Below, piece after piece: positions 26,292 through 33,907 of a stretch of DNA of 64,000 nt. Source of the DNA: Streptomyces sp. NBRC 110611 (GTDB lineage: Bacteria; Actinomycetota; Actinomycetes; Streptomycetales; Streptomycetaceae); the NCBI RefSeq assembly GCF_001590865.1, contig NZ_BBUY01000003.1:7846-71845 (forward strand). The letters are read 5' to 3'. Made by a program: the position numbers and the translations under genes. Position 1 is the stretch's first letter; each line of letters starts with the position of its first letter. The notes below the pieces were generated by a model that was not told the DNA's origin, searched no databases, and was given only the letters and a program-made list of their open reading frames with translations.

Positions 26292-26855
26292 TCAGGGCTG
26301 GACGGGCAGAAGCCGCCAGCGCTGGGCGTCGCTGCCGTTGCAGTACCACTGGTTCGCGTTCGCACCGTCCTTCACGCTGCCACCGCTGATGTCCAGGCAG
26401 CGGTCCAGGGCGTGGGTGGGGCTCAGCTGGTACAGCTCCTTGGCGGTGTCGACCAGGACGACCTTCCAGCGCGTGTGGGGGGTCTCGGTGCACCACCACT
26501 GCTGGACGTTGGCGCGGATCTCCTTGCTGCCGCCCGACACTTCGAGGCACTTGCCGCTGTGCTTGGCCCGCAGCTCGAAGGTCGCCGAGCCGGTGGGAAC
26601 CATCTCGAAGACCTGGTTGTCCAGGCCGTCGGCGCAGGTCTGCTGCTCGGCGTTGGCGCCGTTGCGGAAGCTTCCCTTGGCGATGGTGAGGCACTTATCG
26701 CTCTTGGCGAGCTGCAGCTTCATGAACTGAGGGGCGGCGGCCGCGCGGAGCGTGGCCTGGTCGGCGTGGGCGGTGGCGGTGCCGGTCGCGGTGGCGCCGA
26801 CCAGCGCGGTGACACTGGCGGCGATGGCCAGGGCGGCTCGGATGGGCCGGGACAT
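26292..26855 (-). CDS. secreted ricin B-type lectin, paralogue
   Basis: This 187-residue protein has a signal peptide (MSRPIRAALAIAASVTALVG, cleavage near AHA at about 31) and a three-part RICIN trefoil (KCLTIAKGSF, KCLEVSGGSK, RCLDISGGSV). The first Q-x-W is degenerate (NQVFEM); the others read HTRWKVV and AQRWRLL. It is clearly the tandem duplicate of the gene at 25635. Sequence drift in the first subdomain suggests a changed binding site. ATG 26855 follows GAGAAG...CGGAA, only a weak ribosome-binding site. Co-transcription with the next lectin gene is likely (96-base gap). Confidence 0.88.
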   Translation of the reverse strand: MSRPIRAALAIAASVTALVGATATGTATAHADQATLRAAAAPQFMKLQLAKSDKCLTIAKGSFRNGANAEQQTCADGLDNQVFEMVPTGSATFELRAKHSGKCLEVSGGSKEIRANVQQWWCTETPHTRWKVVLVDTAKELYQLSPTHALDRCLDISGGSVKDGANANQWYCNGSDAQRWRLLPVQP

Positions 26856-27335
26856 CGTGGATTCCGTTCTTCTCGGTCAGAGACTTGGACGAGCTCGGAC
26901 GTGGACGAGCTCAGATGTGGCGAGCTCGGACGTGGACAACTCAGACGTGGACAAACTCAGACGTGGACGAGCTCAGCGGAGGGTGATCAGGCAGGCGATC
27001 GGACGACCGGCCGCGTCAAACGCCGGTCAGAAGTCGGCCGTCAACCTCCAGTCAGCGTCGGCCAACCGCCGACCGGAGGCCGCTCAGACACCGATCACCG
27101 GCTGGTCAGGCACCGATCGAACGCAGACAGCCGATCGCGTAGGCAGTCGATCGCGCGGACAGTCGATCGCGCCGGCGCTCGGACGGCCGACCAGGCGGAT
27201 GACAGTCGGCCGTCCAGGCAGATCACCCACCAACCGATGAGGCATCCGGTGAGGCACCCGATCAGGCAGCCGATCAGGCAGTCAATCGAAGGCTGATCAG
27301 ACGTGTGATCAGACGGTTGACCAGGCAGTAGTTGG
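26856..27335. repeat. 480-bp intergenic region made of two degenerate repeat families
   Basis: 26885-26980 is an array of GGACGTGGACGAGCTCAGA-like units of about 15-20 bases. From 26985 to 27330 many copies of GATCAGGCAG/CGATCGCG/GTCGGCCGTC words follow at about 10-20-base spacing. No frame has a ribosome-binding site or known family. It separates the ALF-AbfB gene from the lectins; a lectin promoter may be included. Confidence 0.6.
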
Positions 27336-28940
27336 TCAGCGTGCGAGCGGAGTGGAGATCTTCCAGGTGGCGTCCTGGGCGAAGTCCTTGGAGCGGTCGA
27401 AGCGGTGGCCGCTCTTGTCGTCCTTCTTCGCGGCGTAGAGGTCGCCCCAGAAGTGCCGCAGGTAGCGGCCCTTGTTGCCGGCCGACTCGAACGACGTTCC
27501 CGAGCCGGTCAGGGCCTTGCGGGCGCACCAGGTGGCGTCCTTGCGGAACTTGGCGCTGCCGTCGTCGGCGGCCATCTTGACCTTGAGACCGTTGAGGGTC
27601 AGGTAGTGGCCGGCCTTGGTGGGGGACTTGAATGAGTAGCAGCCGGGCTGGGCGGCGAGCCCGTCGACGACGACCCAGGTGGCGTCCTCGCGGTCGCTCT
27701 GCTTGCCCTTGGCGTCGACGGGGGCGAGGAAGGCCTCGCCGCCGTCCACGCTGGACTGACGGACGTACCAGCCCGACAGCTTGGCGCTGCTGGGCGCCAG
27801 CGACTGGCGCTTGGCCCGGTAGAGGCTGTCCTCCCGAAGGAAGGCGGCGACATCCGCGTCACTCCCGGCCAGCGCCTTCTTCGCCGCCGCGACCAGGTGC
27901 GGACGCACCCCGGTCTTCTGCGCGGCGGCCTGGATGCGCGTGGCCAGCTCGCGGTTGGCCTGGGCGATCTTCTTGCGGCGGTTGTCGTCGTCACGCTTGA
28001 AGGCCTGCTCGGCACCGGTGTGCAGGAACGCACTCCAGTCCGCCGTCGCAGAGCTGTTCAACGCCTTCTGCGCCGCCGCGAACAGCTCCGTGCCCTGCGC
28101 CCCGGCCGGCGTCAGACGGATCAGCTCACGGATGAAGTTGTCGTCGCTCAGCCGCATCATGGCCTCCGACGGCGTGATCCCGAACAGCGCGGCGGTGTTC
28201 TCCCGCGCCGACTGCTCCTTACGACGCTGCGCCTCCTGGCGGTCCTTCTCCTCGAGCTCCTTCAGCTCGTTCTCCCGGTCGCGCTTGTGCGCCTCACGGG
28301 CCCCGTTGCCGATGAACTCCTGCCAGACGGCCGCGTCATCCTCCGCCAACGCGCGCGCGGCCGCGGCCCTGACCTCCGGCCCGGCGGCGGCGTGCTTCAT
28401 CACCTGACGAATGAAATTGTCATCGCTCAGACCCAGCAGCTCCGGACTGCTGGGGATGCCCAGCGCGATCAGCACCCGCGCCTTGGCCTCACGCGCCTCA
28501 CGCTCAATGGCGGCGCGGTCCTGCTTCCGCTGCTGGTCGAGTTCGTTCGCCTCGCGGATGCCGGTGGTGATGAACCGGATGTGGTCCTCAGCGGTCGCGT
28601 CAGGAGACATGACCTCCTCGGCGGCCTGGCGCACGGCTTCCTGGTCCGCGCCTGCGCCATTCGCCTTCTCCCACAGGGCGAAGATGAAGTCGCGGTCGCT
28701 GAGCAGGAGCACCTCAGGGTTGTTGGTCACGTCGAGGCCGACCACCGACGCCGCGGTAACCCGCTGCTCCTCACTGGTACCGATCCCCGCGGCCGTGCTC
28801 ACCTCGCCCGCAGGCGCGGCGACAGCGGTCGTCGCCGGCGCGGCTATCCCGCCCACGGCGGCCAGAGCGGTGGCGGTCACGATCCCACGGGTGATGAACG
28901 TCCGCGTCCGAGCGGAACTGGTGCTGCTGCCCTTGTGCAT
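27336..28940 (-). CDS. secreted ALF-repeat protein with C-terminal AbfB domain
   Basis: This 534-residue protein has a signal peptide (1-45, ITRGIVTATALAAVGGIAAP). Four to five ALF-like repeats follow, marked by LSDRDFIFALW, LSDDNFIRQVMKHA and LSDDNFIRELIRLT and by AVWQEFIGNGAREAHKRD-type helices (about 75-370). Then comes a C-terminal beta-trefoil AbfB-type domain (about 385-534: YSFKSPTKAGHYLTLNG, DATWCARKALTG, GNKGRYLRHFWGDLYAA). AbfB domains bind arabinofuranose side chains of plant polysaccharides, or other arabinose-containing glycans. With the two lectins this gives the cluster three sugar-binding proteins. ATG 28940 has GAGG 6 bases upstream; the TTG 28952 reading is not preferred. 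It is the first gene of the leftward cluster. Confidence 0.82.
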   Translation of the reverse strand: MHKGSSTSSARTRTFITRGIVTATALAAVGGIAAPATTAVAAPAGEVSTAAGIGTSEEQRVTAASVVGLDVTNNPEVLLLSDRDFIFALWEKANGAGADQEAVRQAAEEVMSPDATAEDHIRFITTGIREANELDQQRKQDRAAIEREAREAKARVLIALGIPSSPELLGLSDDNFIRQVMKHAAAGPEVRAAAARALAEDDAAVWQEFIGNGAREAHKRDRENELKELEEKDRQEAQRRKEQSARENTAALFGITPSEAMMRLSDDNFIRELIRLTPAGAQGTELFAAAQKALNSSATADWSAFLHTGAEQAFKRDDDNRRKKIAQANRELATRIQAAAQKTGVRPHLVAAAKKALAGSDADVAAFLREDSLYRAKRQSLAPSSAKLSGWYVRQSSVDGGEAFLAPVDAKGKQSDREDATWVVVDGLAAQPGCYSFKSPTKAGHYLTLNGLKVKMAADDGSAKFRKDATWCARKALTGSGTSFESAGNKGRYLRHFWGDLYAAKKDDKSGHRFDRSKDFAQDATWKISTPLAR

Positions 28941-29322
28941 TGCTGTCCTCAAGAACCCCTCTAGCCCCCGTACGGGCCACCCATATGTGGACGAGGCGGA
29001 GAACCGCCAAGTCTTGATATTCGCTGAATAAGAGTCAAACCGGACTAGATCGATTTGACCTACCGTCAGATCACCTTTTAACCGCTTCGTTAGCGTTCAG
29101 TGCCGTACCCGTGACAAGGCGCAGGCACCCGGACACGTAGGCATACGCAGACATATGCAGAGATACACCGGCATACGTAGGCACGTCAGACCATCCCCAC
29201 CCCCTCGGCTGAGTGGTACGGATGCGACCACGGTCGCCGAGGGGGCAGAGGCCGGCCCATGGGCCAACGGACCAACGGGGCCAACGGGGCCAACGGGGCC
29301 AACAGGCCGAGGGGCCAACGGA
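28941..29322. other. promoter region of the toxin cluster, with repeats at its right end
   Basis: About 380 bases. 28985-29095 is the lowest-GC stretch nearby and probably holds the cluster promoter on the minus strand. 29125-29185 contains CATACGCAGACATA-like repeats. 29262-29320 is a tandem GGGGCCAAC array of 9-11-base units. No gene is seen. Confidence 0.5.
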
Positions 29323-29835
29323 TCAGATGCCGAACGGTGGGGCGTAGCGGACGGTTCCGTTGGGCAGGGGGTGGCCGGCGTCCAGGGCGAGAGCCATCAG
29401 GGCCTCGTCCGGGACGTCGATGGTCAGACCGATGCCGTGGTCGGAGGCGCGGGTGAAGCCGAACCGGGGGTAGTAGGTCGGGTGCCCCAGGACGACGACG
29501 TAGCGCTCGCCGGCGTTTCTGGCCGCCGTCAGGGCAGCCAGGACCGCGGCGGAGCCGATGCCACGCCCCTGCTGCTCGGGCCGGACGGCGACCGGGCCCA
29601 GGCAGAGGGCCGGGGTGTCGCCGATGTGGCAGCGAGTCAGCAGCGCGTGGCCGACGGGGGTGCCGTTCTCGTCTGTGGCAACGAGAGACAGGCCGTCGAT
29701 CCATGCGCTCGGGTCGGCGCGCAGGGCGTCGACGAGATCGGCTTCCTCTGCGGTGGGGAAGGCAGCAAGGTTGATCGCGCGGATGGCAGGGATGTCGGCG
29801 CCGGTCTCGGCGCGTGTGATCCACGTGATACTCAT
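29323..29835 (-). CDS. GNAT-family N-acetyltransferase
   Basis: This 170-residue protein has the GNAT fold signature GPVAVRPEQQGRGIGSAAV (acetyl-CoA pyrophosphate loop R/Q-x-x-G-x-G/A) and GHPTYYPRFGFTRA. This resembles the YhbS/predicted N-acetyltransferase subgroup. The substrate is unknown. ATG 29835 starts MSITWITRAETG; no clear ribosome-binding site is present, and the frame is open upstream. It lies 104 bases downstream of another GNAT gene on the same strand; they may be transcribed together. Confidence 0.85.
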   Translation of the reverse strand: MSITWITRAETGADIPAIRAINLAAFPTAEEADLVDALRADPSAWIDGLSLVATDENGTPVGHALLTRCHIGDTPALCLGPVAVRPEQQGRGIGSAAVLAALTAARNAGERYVVVLGHPTYYPRFGFTRASDHGIGLTIDVPDEALMALALDAGHPLPNGTVRYAPPFGI

Positions 29836-29939
29836 GATCGACGAGAATCCATTCAGAGCGATGGCCAGTGACGAACAGCAATGAGCGGCAACAATCAGCA
29901 ATGCGCAGCGATAAACCGAGATGCGCATGCCCCAGGCCG

Positions 29940-30515
29940 TCACCGTTGGCGGCGGTCCGCTGACGTGATCTCGAATCGGGCCAGATTTTCCTCGGCGTCC
30001 CCTCGGGAGAAGCCCGCTTTCTCCAGTACGCGGACCGAGGAGGGGTTCGACAGCTCCACGTTGGCGAACACCGTGTGGACGTCTGGCGCGGTGAGGGCGA
30101 ACGCCGCCAGGCGCCGGGCGGCCTCGGGGGCATAGCCCCTGCCTCGGCGGGAAGCCACGATGCCGTATCCGATTTCCAGGGCGCCTTCGTTGGGTGGCCA
30201 GAACAGGCCGATCGAACCCACCACCTGACCACTCCCGCGCTCGATGATCAGACGGTGACCGCAAGCGCCGAGCCAGGCGGGGTGCTGGCCGAAAAGGCCC
30301 GCGATCACGCGATCGCCTTCGGCGGGAAAGTCGTCCGCCCAGTGCGCGGACCTGGTGTCGCCGAGCACCGCGGCAGCCTCACACGTGTTCCAGGGCCGAA
30401 GCACAAGACGCCCGGTAATCAGATCGACATGCCCAGACGAGGAAGGAACAGAGGAAGGAGAGGAAAAGATGGAAGCGGAAGAAGAAGAGGAGGAGGAAGA
30501 AGAAGAGGAAGACAC
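29940..30515 (-). CDS. GNAT-family N-acetyltransferase with poly-Ser N-terminus
   Basis: This 191-residue protein resembles RimJ/RimL-type acetyltransferases (ITGRLVLRPW, VVGSIGLFWPPN, LEIGYGIVASRRGRGYAPEA, NPSSVRVLEKAGFSR). The N-terminal 28 residues are mostly Ser (12 in a row), encoded by a TCT/TCC triplet run. GTG 30515 has AGGAG 6 bases upstream and no other start occurs before the conserved domain, so the poly-Ser tract is probably translated. Substrate unknown. Confidence 0.85.
   Translation of the reverse strand: MSSSSSSSSSSSSASIFSSPSSVPSSSGHVDLITGRLVLRPWNTCEAAAVLGDTRSAHWADDFPAEGDRVIAGLFGQHPAWLGACGHRLIIERGSGQVVGSIGLFWPPNEGALEIGYGIVASRRGRGYAPEAARRLAAFALTAPDVHTVFANVELSNPSSVRVLEKAGFSRGDAEENLARFEITSADRRQR
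30467..30511. repeat. trinucleotide microsatellite encoding poly-Ser
   Basis: A run of GAA/GAG/GGA triplets on the plus strand spans 45 bases. On the minus strand it is (TCT/TCC)n and encodes the poly-Ser start of the GNAT protein. Confidence 0.85.
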
Positions 30516-30757
30516 GTGTCACTCCTGGTCGTTGGAACGACCCGGACCGCGCTTCGCTACCGCGCGGGCCGGACAAGGGCATGCCGACGAAGGCCGACAG
30601 CGGCCATATTCATCAACCTCCCTGTCCTCCCGTGTAGTCACGCGCCTCTCGCGCCGGCATGACGCTAACAACCTCTCCTCAGCCCGAGCAAAGCGTTTTC
30701 GGCGAGGAACAGACTCCCGCACAACCGCCGCACCTTCACCGAAGGGGACGGCCTCAG
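30516..30757. other. intergenic region right of the GNAT genes
   Basis: About 240 bases with no gene of its own. The minus-strand promoter of the GNAT genes should be here. The right part passes into the broken VOC-family gene. Confidence 0.4.
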
Positions 30758-30952
30758 GTGACGGGTGTCGAGGCGGTGCGCCCCGCTCCTGTTTTCGCTG
30801 AGCTGATCCTGCCGTCTGGCGCGCTCGCGATCCAGGCGAAGGAGACGCTGGAGTTCGGGACCGCTGCCGATAACCGGTCCGTCATCATCGAGTTCCGCGT
30901 CGAGGACGCAGACGCCGAGTACGAGCGGCTGAAGCCGCTGGTCAGCGAGTGG
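30758..30952 (+). pseudogene. fragment of a VOC-family (glyoxalase-like) gene
   Basis: In one frame this stretch reads VEAVRPAPVFAELILPSGAL and then FGTAADNRSVIIEFRVEDAD, ending KPLVSEW. This is the middle of a VOC-superfamily protein of the type usually ending with a WGNR...DPDGNLVNLF block. The N-terminal half and that C-terminal metal-binding end are missing. At 30950-30952 the similarity stops and integrase-like sequence begins in another frame. It has no plausible start. It is a decayed remnant, not a functional gene. Confidence 0.65.
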
Positions 30953-31096
30953 GTGTCACCAATGAGGACGGCTCGTGGCTCCATCCCGGCAAGGCCACCG
31001 ACCTGTTCGAGCGGCTTGTCACGGCGTCACCCCGAGCCGGCCGAGGAGGCCGCGGAAGCCGCCGCGAAGCCCGTCCCTCGGAACCCGGCCGTCTAG
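30952..31096 (+). pseudogene. deleted tyrosine-type integrase remnant
   Basis: Frame A (30952-31020) reads GVTNEDGSWLHPGKATDLFE then RLV, matching the region just before the catalytic R-H-D-L-R-H-G motif of actinobacterial tyrosine integrases. From about 31028 a second frame reads HPEPAEEAAEAAAKPVPRNP and stops, matching the extreme C-terminus of such enzymes. The roughly 50 or more codons with the catalytic Arg, His and Tyr are gone. It lies 114 bases from a tRNA-Lys, the usual place for such a gene. Family assignment rests on short motifs. Confidence 0.6.
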
Positions 31097-31138
31097 CGCG
31101 CTCACGCATCGCTCACGCAATCGGCCGATCAAGAGGAA

Positions 31139-31169
31139 GCGCCCCGGCCAGGGTAAGCGGCCGGGGCGC
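31139..31169 (+). terminator. terminator hairpin after the integrase remnant
   Basis: GCGCCCCGGCC pairs with GGCCGGGGCGC around a 9-base loop, followed by GTTCTT. It is retained from the former element or serves as insulation between island and tRNA. Confidence 0.7.
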
Positions 31170-31209
31170 GTTCTTACAGGTCAGCGCCCCAATGGAGGGG
31201 CTGAACCGG

Positions 31210-31282
31210 TGGGCCATCAGGGGCTCGAACCCTGAACCAATGGATTAAAAGTCCACTGCTCTGCCAATTGAGCTAATGGCCC
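31210..31282 (-). tRNA. tRNA-Lys (anticodon TTT)
   Basis: The minus strand folds as a full cloverleaf: acceptor GGGCCAT/ATGGCCC, D arm AGCTCAATTGGCAGAGC, anticodon loop CTTTTAA and T arm CAGGGTTCGAGCCCTG. CCA is not encoded. It is a likely attachment site, as a broken integrase gene lies next to its 3' end. Confidence 0.97.
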
Positions 31283-31463
31283 GCACCGAGCAGCATAGCC
31301 CGAGGACCGGCCGCAGCCCGAAGGCATGGGGGGTCGGCCAGTCGGAATGGTGTCATGGACCGGTCGGACGGGTGCCACCGGCCCCGCCGGACGGGCGTCA
31401 TCGGACGGCGCGGGAGCGGGTGCGGGGTGGGTGCGGGGTAAGTGCCGGGTGGGACTCAACGCG

Positions 31464-31500
31464 CAGGGCCCGTACGGCACTTGAGTGCGTACGGGCCCTG
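31464..31500 (-). terminator. terminator of the DEAD-box helicase gene
   Basis: CAGGGCCCGTAC pairs with GTACGGGCCCTG, continued by GCACT/AGTGC with a one-base bulge. It is about 70 bases past the helicase stop on the minus strand. Confidence 0.75.
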
Positions 31501-31567
31501 GGGCACTGCCGGGGTCAGTCCGGCGGTGTCGGTCTGTCGGCCGCGGCCGGTGGACCGGCGTCGACGG

Positions 31568-33907
31568 TCAGCCGTTGCGCTTCCAGCGCGGCTTGTCGTC
31601 GCGGCGGCCGTAGGAACCGGCCGGGGCGCCGCGGTGGTCGTCACGGCGCCCGTACGGGCGGTGGCCGGAGGACGGGCGGCCGCCGGAGCGGTCGTCGCGG
31701 TTGAAGGGGCGGTCGCCACCGCTGGAGCGGTAGCCGCCGGAGGAGCGGCCGCCGGCGCGGTCGTCACGGCCGAACGGGCGGCTCGGACGGTCGCCACGGT
31801 CGCGGCCGAAGCCACCACGGTCATCACGACGCTCGTCGCGGCGGAAGCCACCGCGGTCGTCACGGCGGTCGTCGCGGCGGTCACGGTCGAAGGAACGGCC
31901 ACCGGCACGGTCACCGCGGTCGTCACGGCGGAAGCCACCACGATCGTCACGACGGTCACGGTCGAAGGAACGGCCACCGGCACGGTCGTCACGACGGTCG
32001 CGGCCGAAACCACCACGGTCATCACGACGCTCGTCGCGGCCGAAGCCACCGCGGTCGCCACGGTCGTCACGGCGGAAGCCACCACGGTCGTCGCGGCGGT
32101 CACGGTCGAAGGAACGGCCACCGGCACGGTCATCGCGACGGTCGCGGCCGAAACCACCACGGTCACCGCGGTCGTCACGGCGGAAGCCACCACGATCGTC
32201 ACGACGGTCGTCACGACGGTCACGGCGCTCGAAGTTGCCCCGGTCGTCACGGCGGTCGTCGCGGCGGGGGCGACGGTCGGCGGACGTGGCCTGGGCCGGC
32301 ACCGCGGCCTCGGCAGCAGCCTCGGCGGCGGCCTCGGACTCGGCCTGCTCGGCGGCCGCGGCGAGCACCGTGGCCGGGTCCTCGCCACGCTCGCGGGCGG
32401 CCCTGGCGGTCAGCCGGTCCGCCTCCTCGCGCAGCTCGGTGGCGCGGCGCTGGAGGCGCTCCAGCTCACGGGTGAGCTGGTTCACCTCGCGCTCGGCCTG
32501 CTTGGCGGAGTTGTTGACGGACTCGGCCTGGACCTCGGTGAGCGAGCGGGCGCCGGTGATCCGGGCCAGCTCCTCGTCGAAGGCGCCGGAGCCGCTGACG
32601 ATGTGCCGCGAGGCGTCCACGCCGGCGTCCTCCATCAGACGGAAGATCTGACGGCGCTGGTGCGGCAGGGAGAGGGAGACGACGGTGCCGGACCGGCCGG
32701 CGCGGGCGGTACGGCCGCTGCGGTGCAGGTAGTCCTTGTGGTCACCGGCCGGGTCGACGTTCAGGACCAGGTCGATGCCGTCGACGTGGATACCGCGGGC
32801 GGCGACGTCGGTGGCGACCAGCGCGTTGACGTAGCCGTCCTTGAAGTCGGCGAGGACGCGGGTACGCGCGCCCTGGGTCATACCGCCGTGCAGGGCGTCG
32901 GCCTTCACACCGGCGTCGACGAGCTGCTCGGCGATCCGGTCGGCGCCCAGCTGGGTGCGGACGAAGATGATGGTGCGGCCCTTACGGGCGGCGATGGCGG
33001 CGGTGACCGGCGCCTTGTCCTTCGGCTTCACGACGAGGACGTGGTGGGTCATGGTCGTGACGTTGCCCTGGGCGCTGTCGACCTCGTGGCTGACCGGGTT
33101 GGTCAGGTAGCGCTTGACCAGGGTGGAGATCTCGTTCTCCATCGTGGCGGAGAACAGCATCCGCTGACCGCCCTCGGGCACCTGGTCGAGCAGCTCGGTG
33201 ACCTCGGGCAGGAAGCCCAGGTCGGACATCTGGTCGGCCTCGTCGAGGACGGCGACCTCGACGGCCTCCAGGGAGCAGGCACCGCGGTTGATGATGTCGC
33301 GCAGCCGGCCCGGGGTGGCGACCAGGATGTCGACGCCACGCTCAAGGGCGTAGATCTGGTTCCCCATGGACGTACCGCCGCAGACGACCTTCATCTTCAG
33401 GCCGAGGACGTCGCCGTAGGGCTGGAGGGAGTCCGCGACCTGCATCGCCAGCTCACGGGTCGGGGTGAGCAGGACGGCGCGCGGCTTCTTCTTCTCGGTG
33501 TGACCGCCGGCCAGCCGGGCCAGGGTCGGCAGACCGAAGGAGAGGGTCTTGCCGGAGCCGGTGCGGCCGCGGCCGAGGATGTCCTTGCCGGCCAGCGCGT
33601 CCGGGATGGTCGCGGCCTGGATCGGGAAGGGGGTGGTGACGCCGTTCTGCGCCAGCTTGCGGACGACGCCCTCGGGCAGTCCCAGGTCGGCGAAGGTGAT
33701 GGTGGGCGCCTCGGCCTCGGCCTCGGCCTCGGAGGCACCCGTGTCGACGGCGGGGTCGTCGGCCTCGGTCTTGGCGGCGGCCTCGGTCTCGACGGCGACG
33801 GCGTTGACGTCAGCGGCGTTGACGTCGGCGTCGGTCACCTCGGCGGCCGGCTGCTCGACCTGCGGGTCGAGTGCGGGCACGACGGACTGCTCAGTGGAAA
33901 TGGACAT
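31568..33907 (-). CDS. DEAD-box ATP-dependent RNA helicase with RDD/RGG-rich tail
   Basis: This 779-residue protein has an acidic N-terminus (1-68) and a complete two-domain helicase core. Motifs are Q (FADLGLPEGV...PFPIQ), I (GRTGSGKT), Ia (PTRELAMQV), II (VLDEADQM), III (FSATM), IV (IIFVRT), V (ATDVAARG) and VI (HRSGRTARAG). A coiled coil follows (about 480-540). The last 225 residues repeat RRDDRGGFRRDDRGDRG-like units, a disordered nucleic-acid-binding tail that may promote phase separation. It is probably involved in cold adaptation, ribosome assembly or mRNA turnover, as in CsdA/DeaD relatives. ATG 33907 is the only sensible start. The tail is encoded by long tandem repeats that may vary in copy number. 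Confidence 0.95.
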   Translation of the reverse strand: MSISTEQSVVPALDPQVEQPAAEVTDADVNAADVNAVAVETEAAAKTEADDPAVDTGASEAEAEAEAPTITFADLGLPEGVVRKLAQNGVTTPFPIQAATIPDALAGKDILGRGRTGSGKTLSFGLPTLARLAGGHTEKKKPRAVLLTPTRELAMQVADSLQPYGDVLGLKMKVVCGGTSMGNQIYALERGVDILVATPGRLRDIINRGACSLEAVEVAVLDEADQMSDLGFLPEVTELLDQVPEGGQRMLFSATMENEISTLVKRYLTNPVSHEVDSAQGNVTTMTHHVLVVKPKDKAPVTAAIAARKGRTIIFVRTQLGADRIAEQLVDAGVKADALHGGMTQGARTRVLADFKDGYVNALVATDVAARGIHVDGIDLVLNVDPAGDHKDYLHRSGRTARAGRSGTVVSLSLPHQRRQIFRLMEDAGVDASRHIVSGSGAFDEELARITGARSLTEVQAESVNNSAKQAEREVNQLTRELERLQRRATELREEADRLTARAARERGEDPATVLAAAAEQAESEAAAEAAAEAAVPAQATSADRRPRRDDRRDDRGNFERRDRRDDRRDDRGGFRRDDRGDRGGFGRDRRDDRAGGRSFDRDRRDDRGGFRRDDRGDRGGFGRDERRDDRGGFGRDRRDDRAGGRSFDRDRRDDRGGFRRDDRGDRAGGRSFDRDRRDDRRDDRGGFRRDERRDDRGGFGRDRGDRPSRPFGRDDRAGGRSSGGYRSSGGDRPFNRDDRSGGRPSSGHRPYGRRDDHRGAPAGSYGRRDDKPRWKRNG
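31780..32235. repeat. long in-gene repeat encoding RDDRGGF/RDRRDDRAGGRSF units
   Basis: Words such as CGGTCGTCACGGCGGAAGCC and GGTCACGGTCGAAGGAACGG recur at about 33-150-base intervals over 450 bases. The longest near-identical copies cover 60 or more bases (for example about 31895-31985 and 32065-32145). This is a hotspot for recombination within the helicase tail. Confidence 0.8.

Noticed and set aside
31210..31282. Intact integrated element bounded by a tRNA-Lys duplication
   Set aside because: I looked for a second copy of the tRNA 3' end near 18.7-19.1 kb and did not see one; the integrase is deleted. Only a remnant is claimed.
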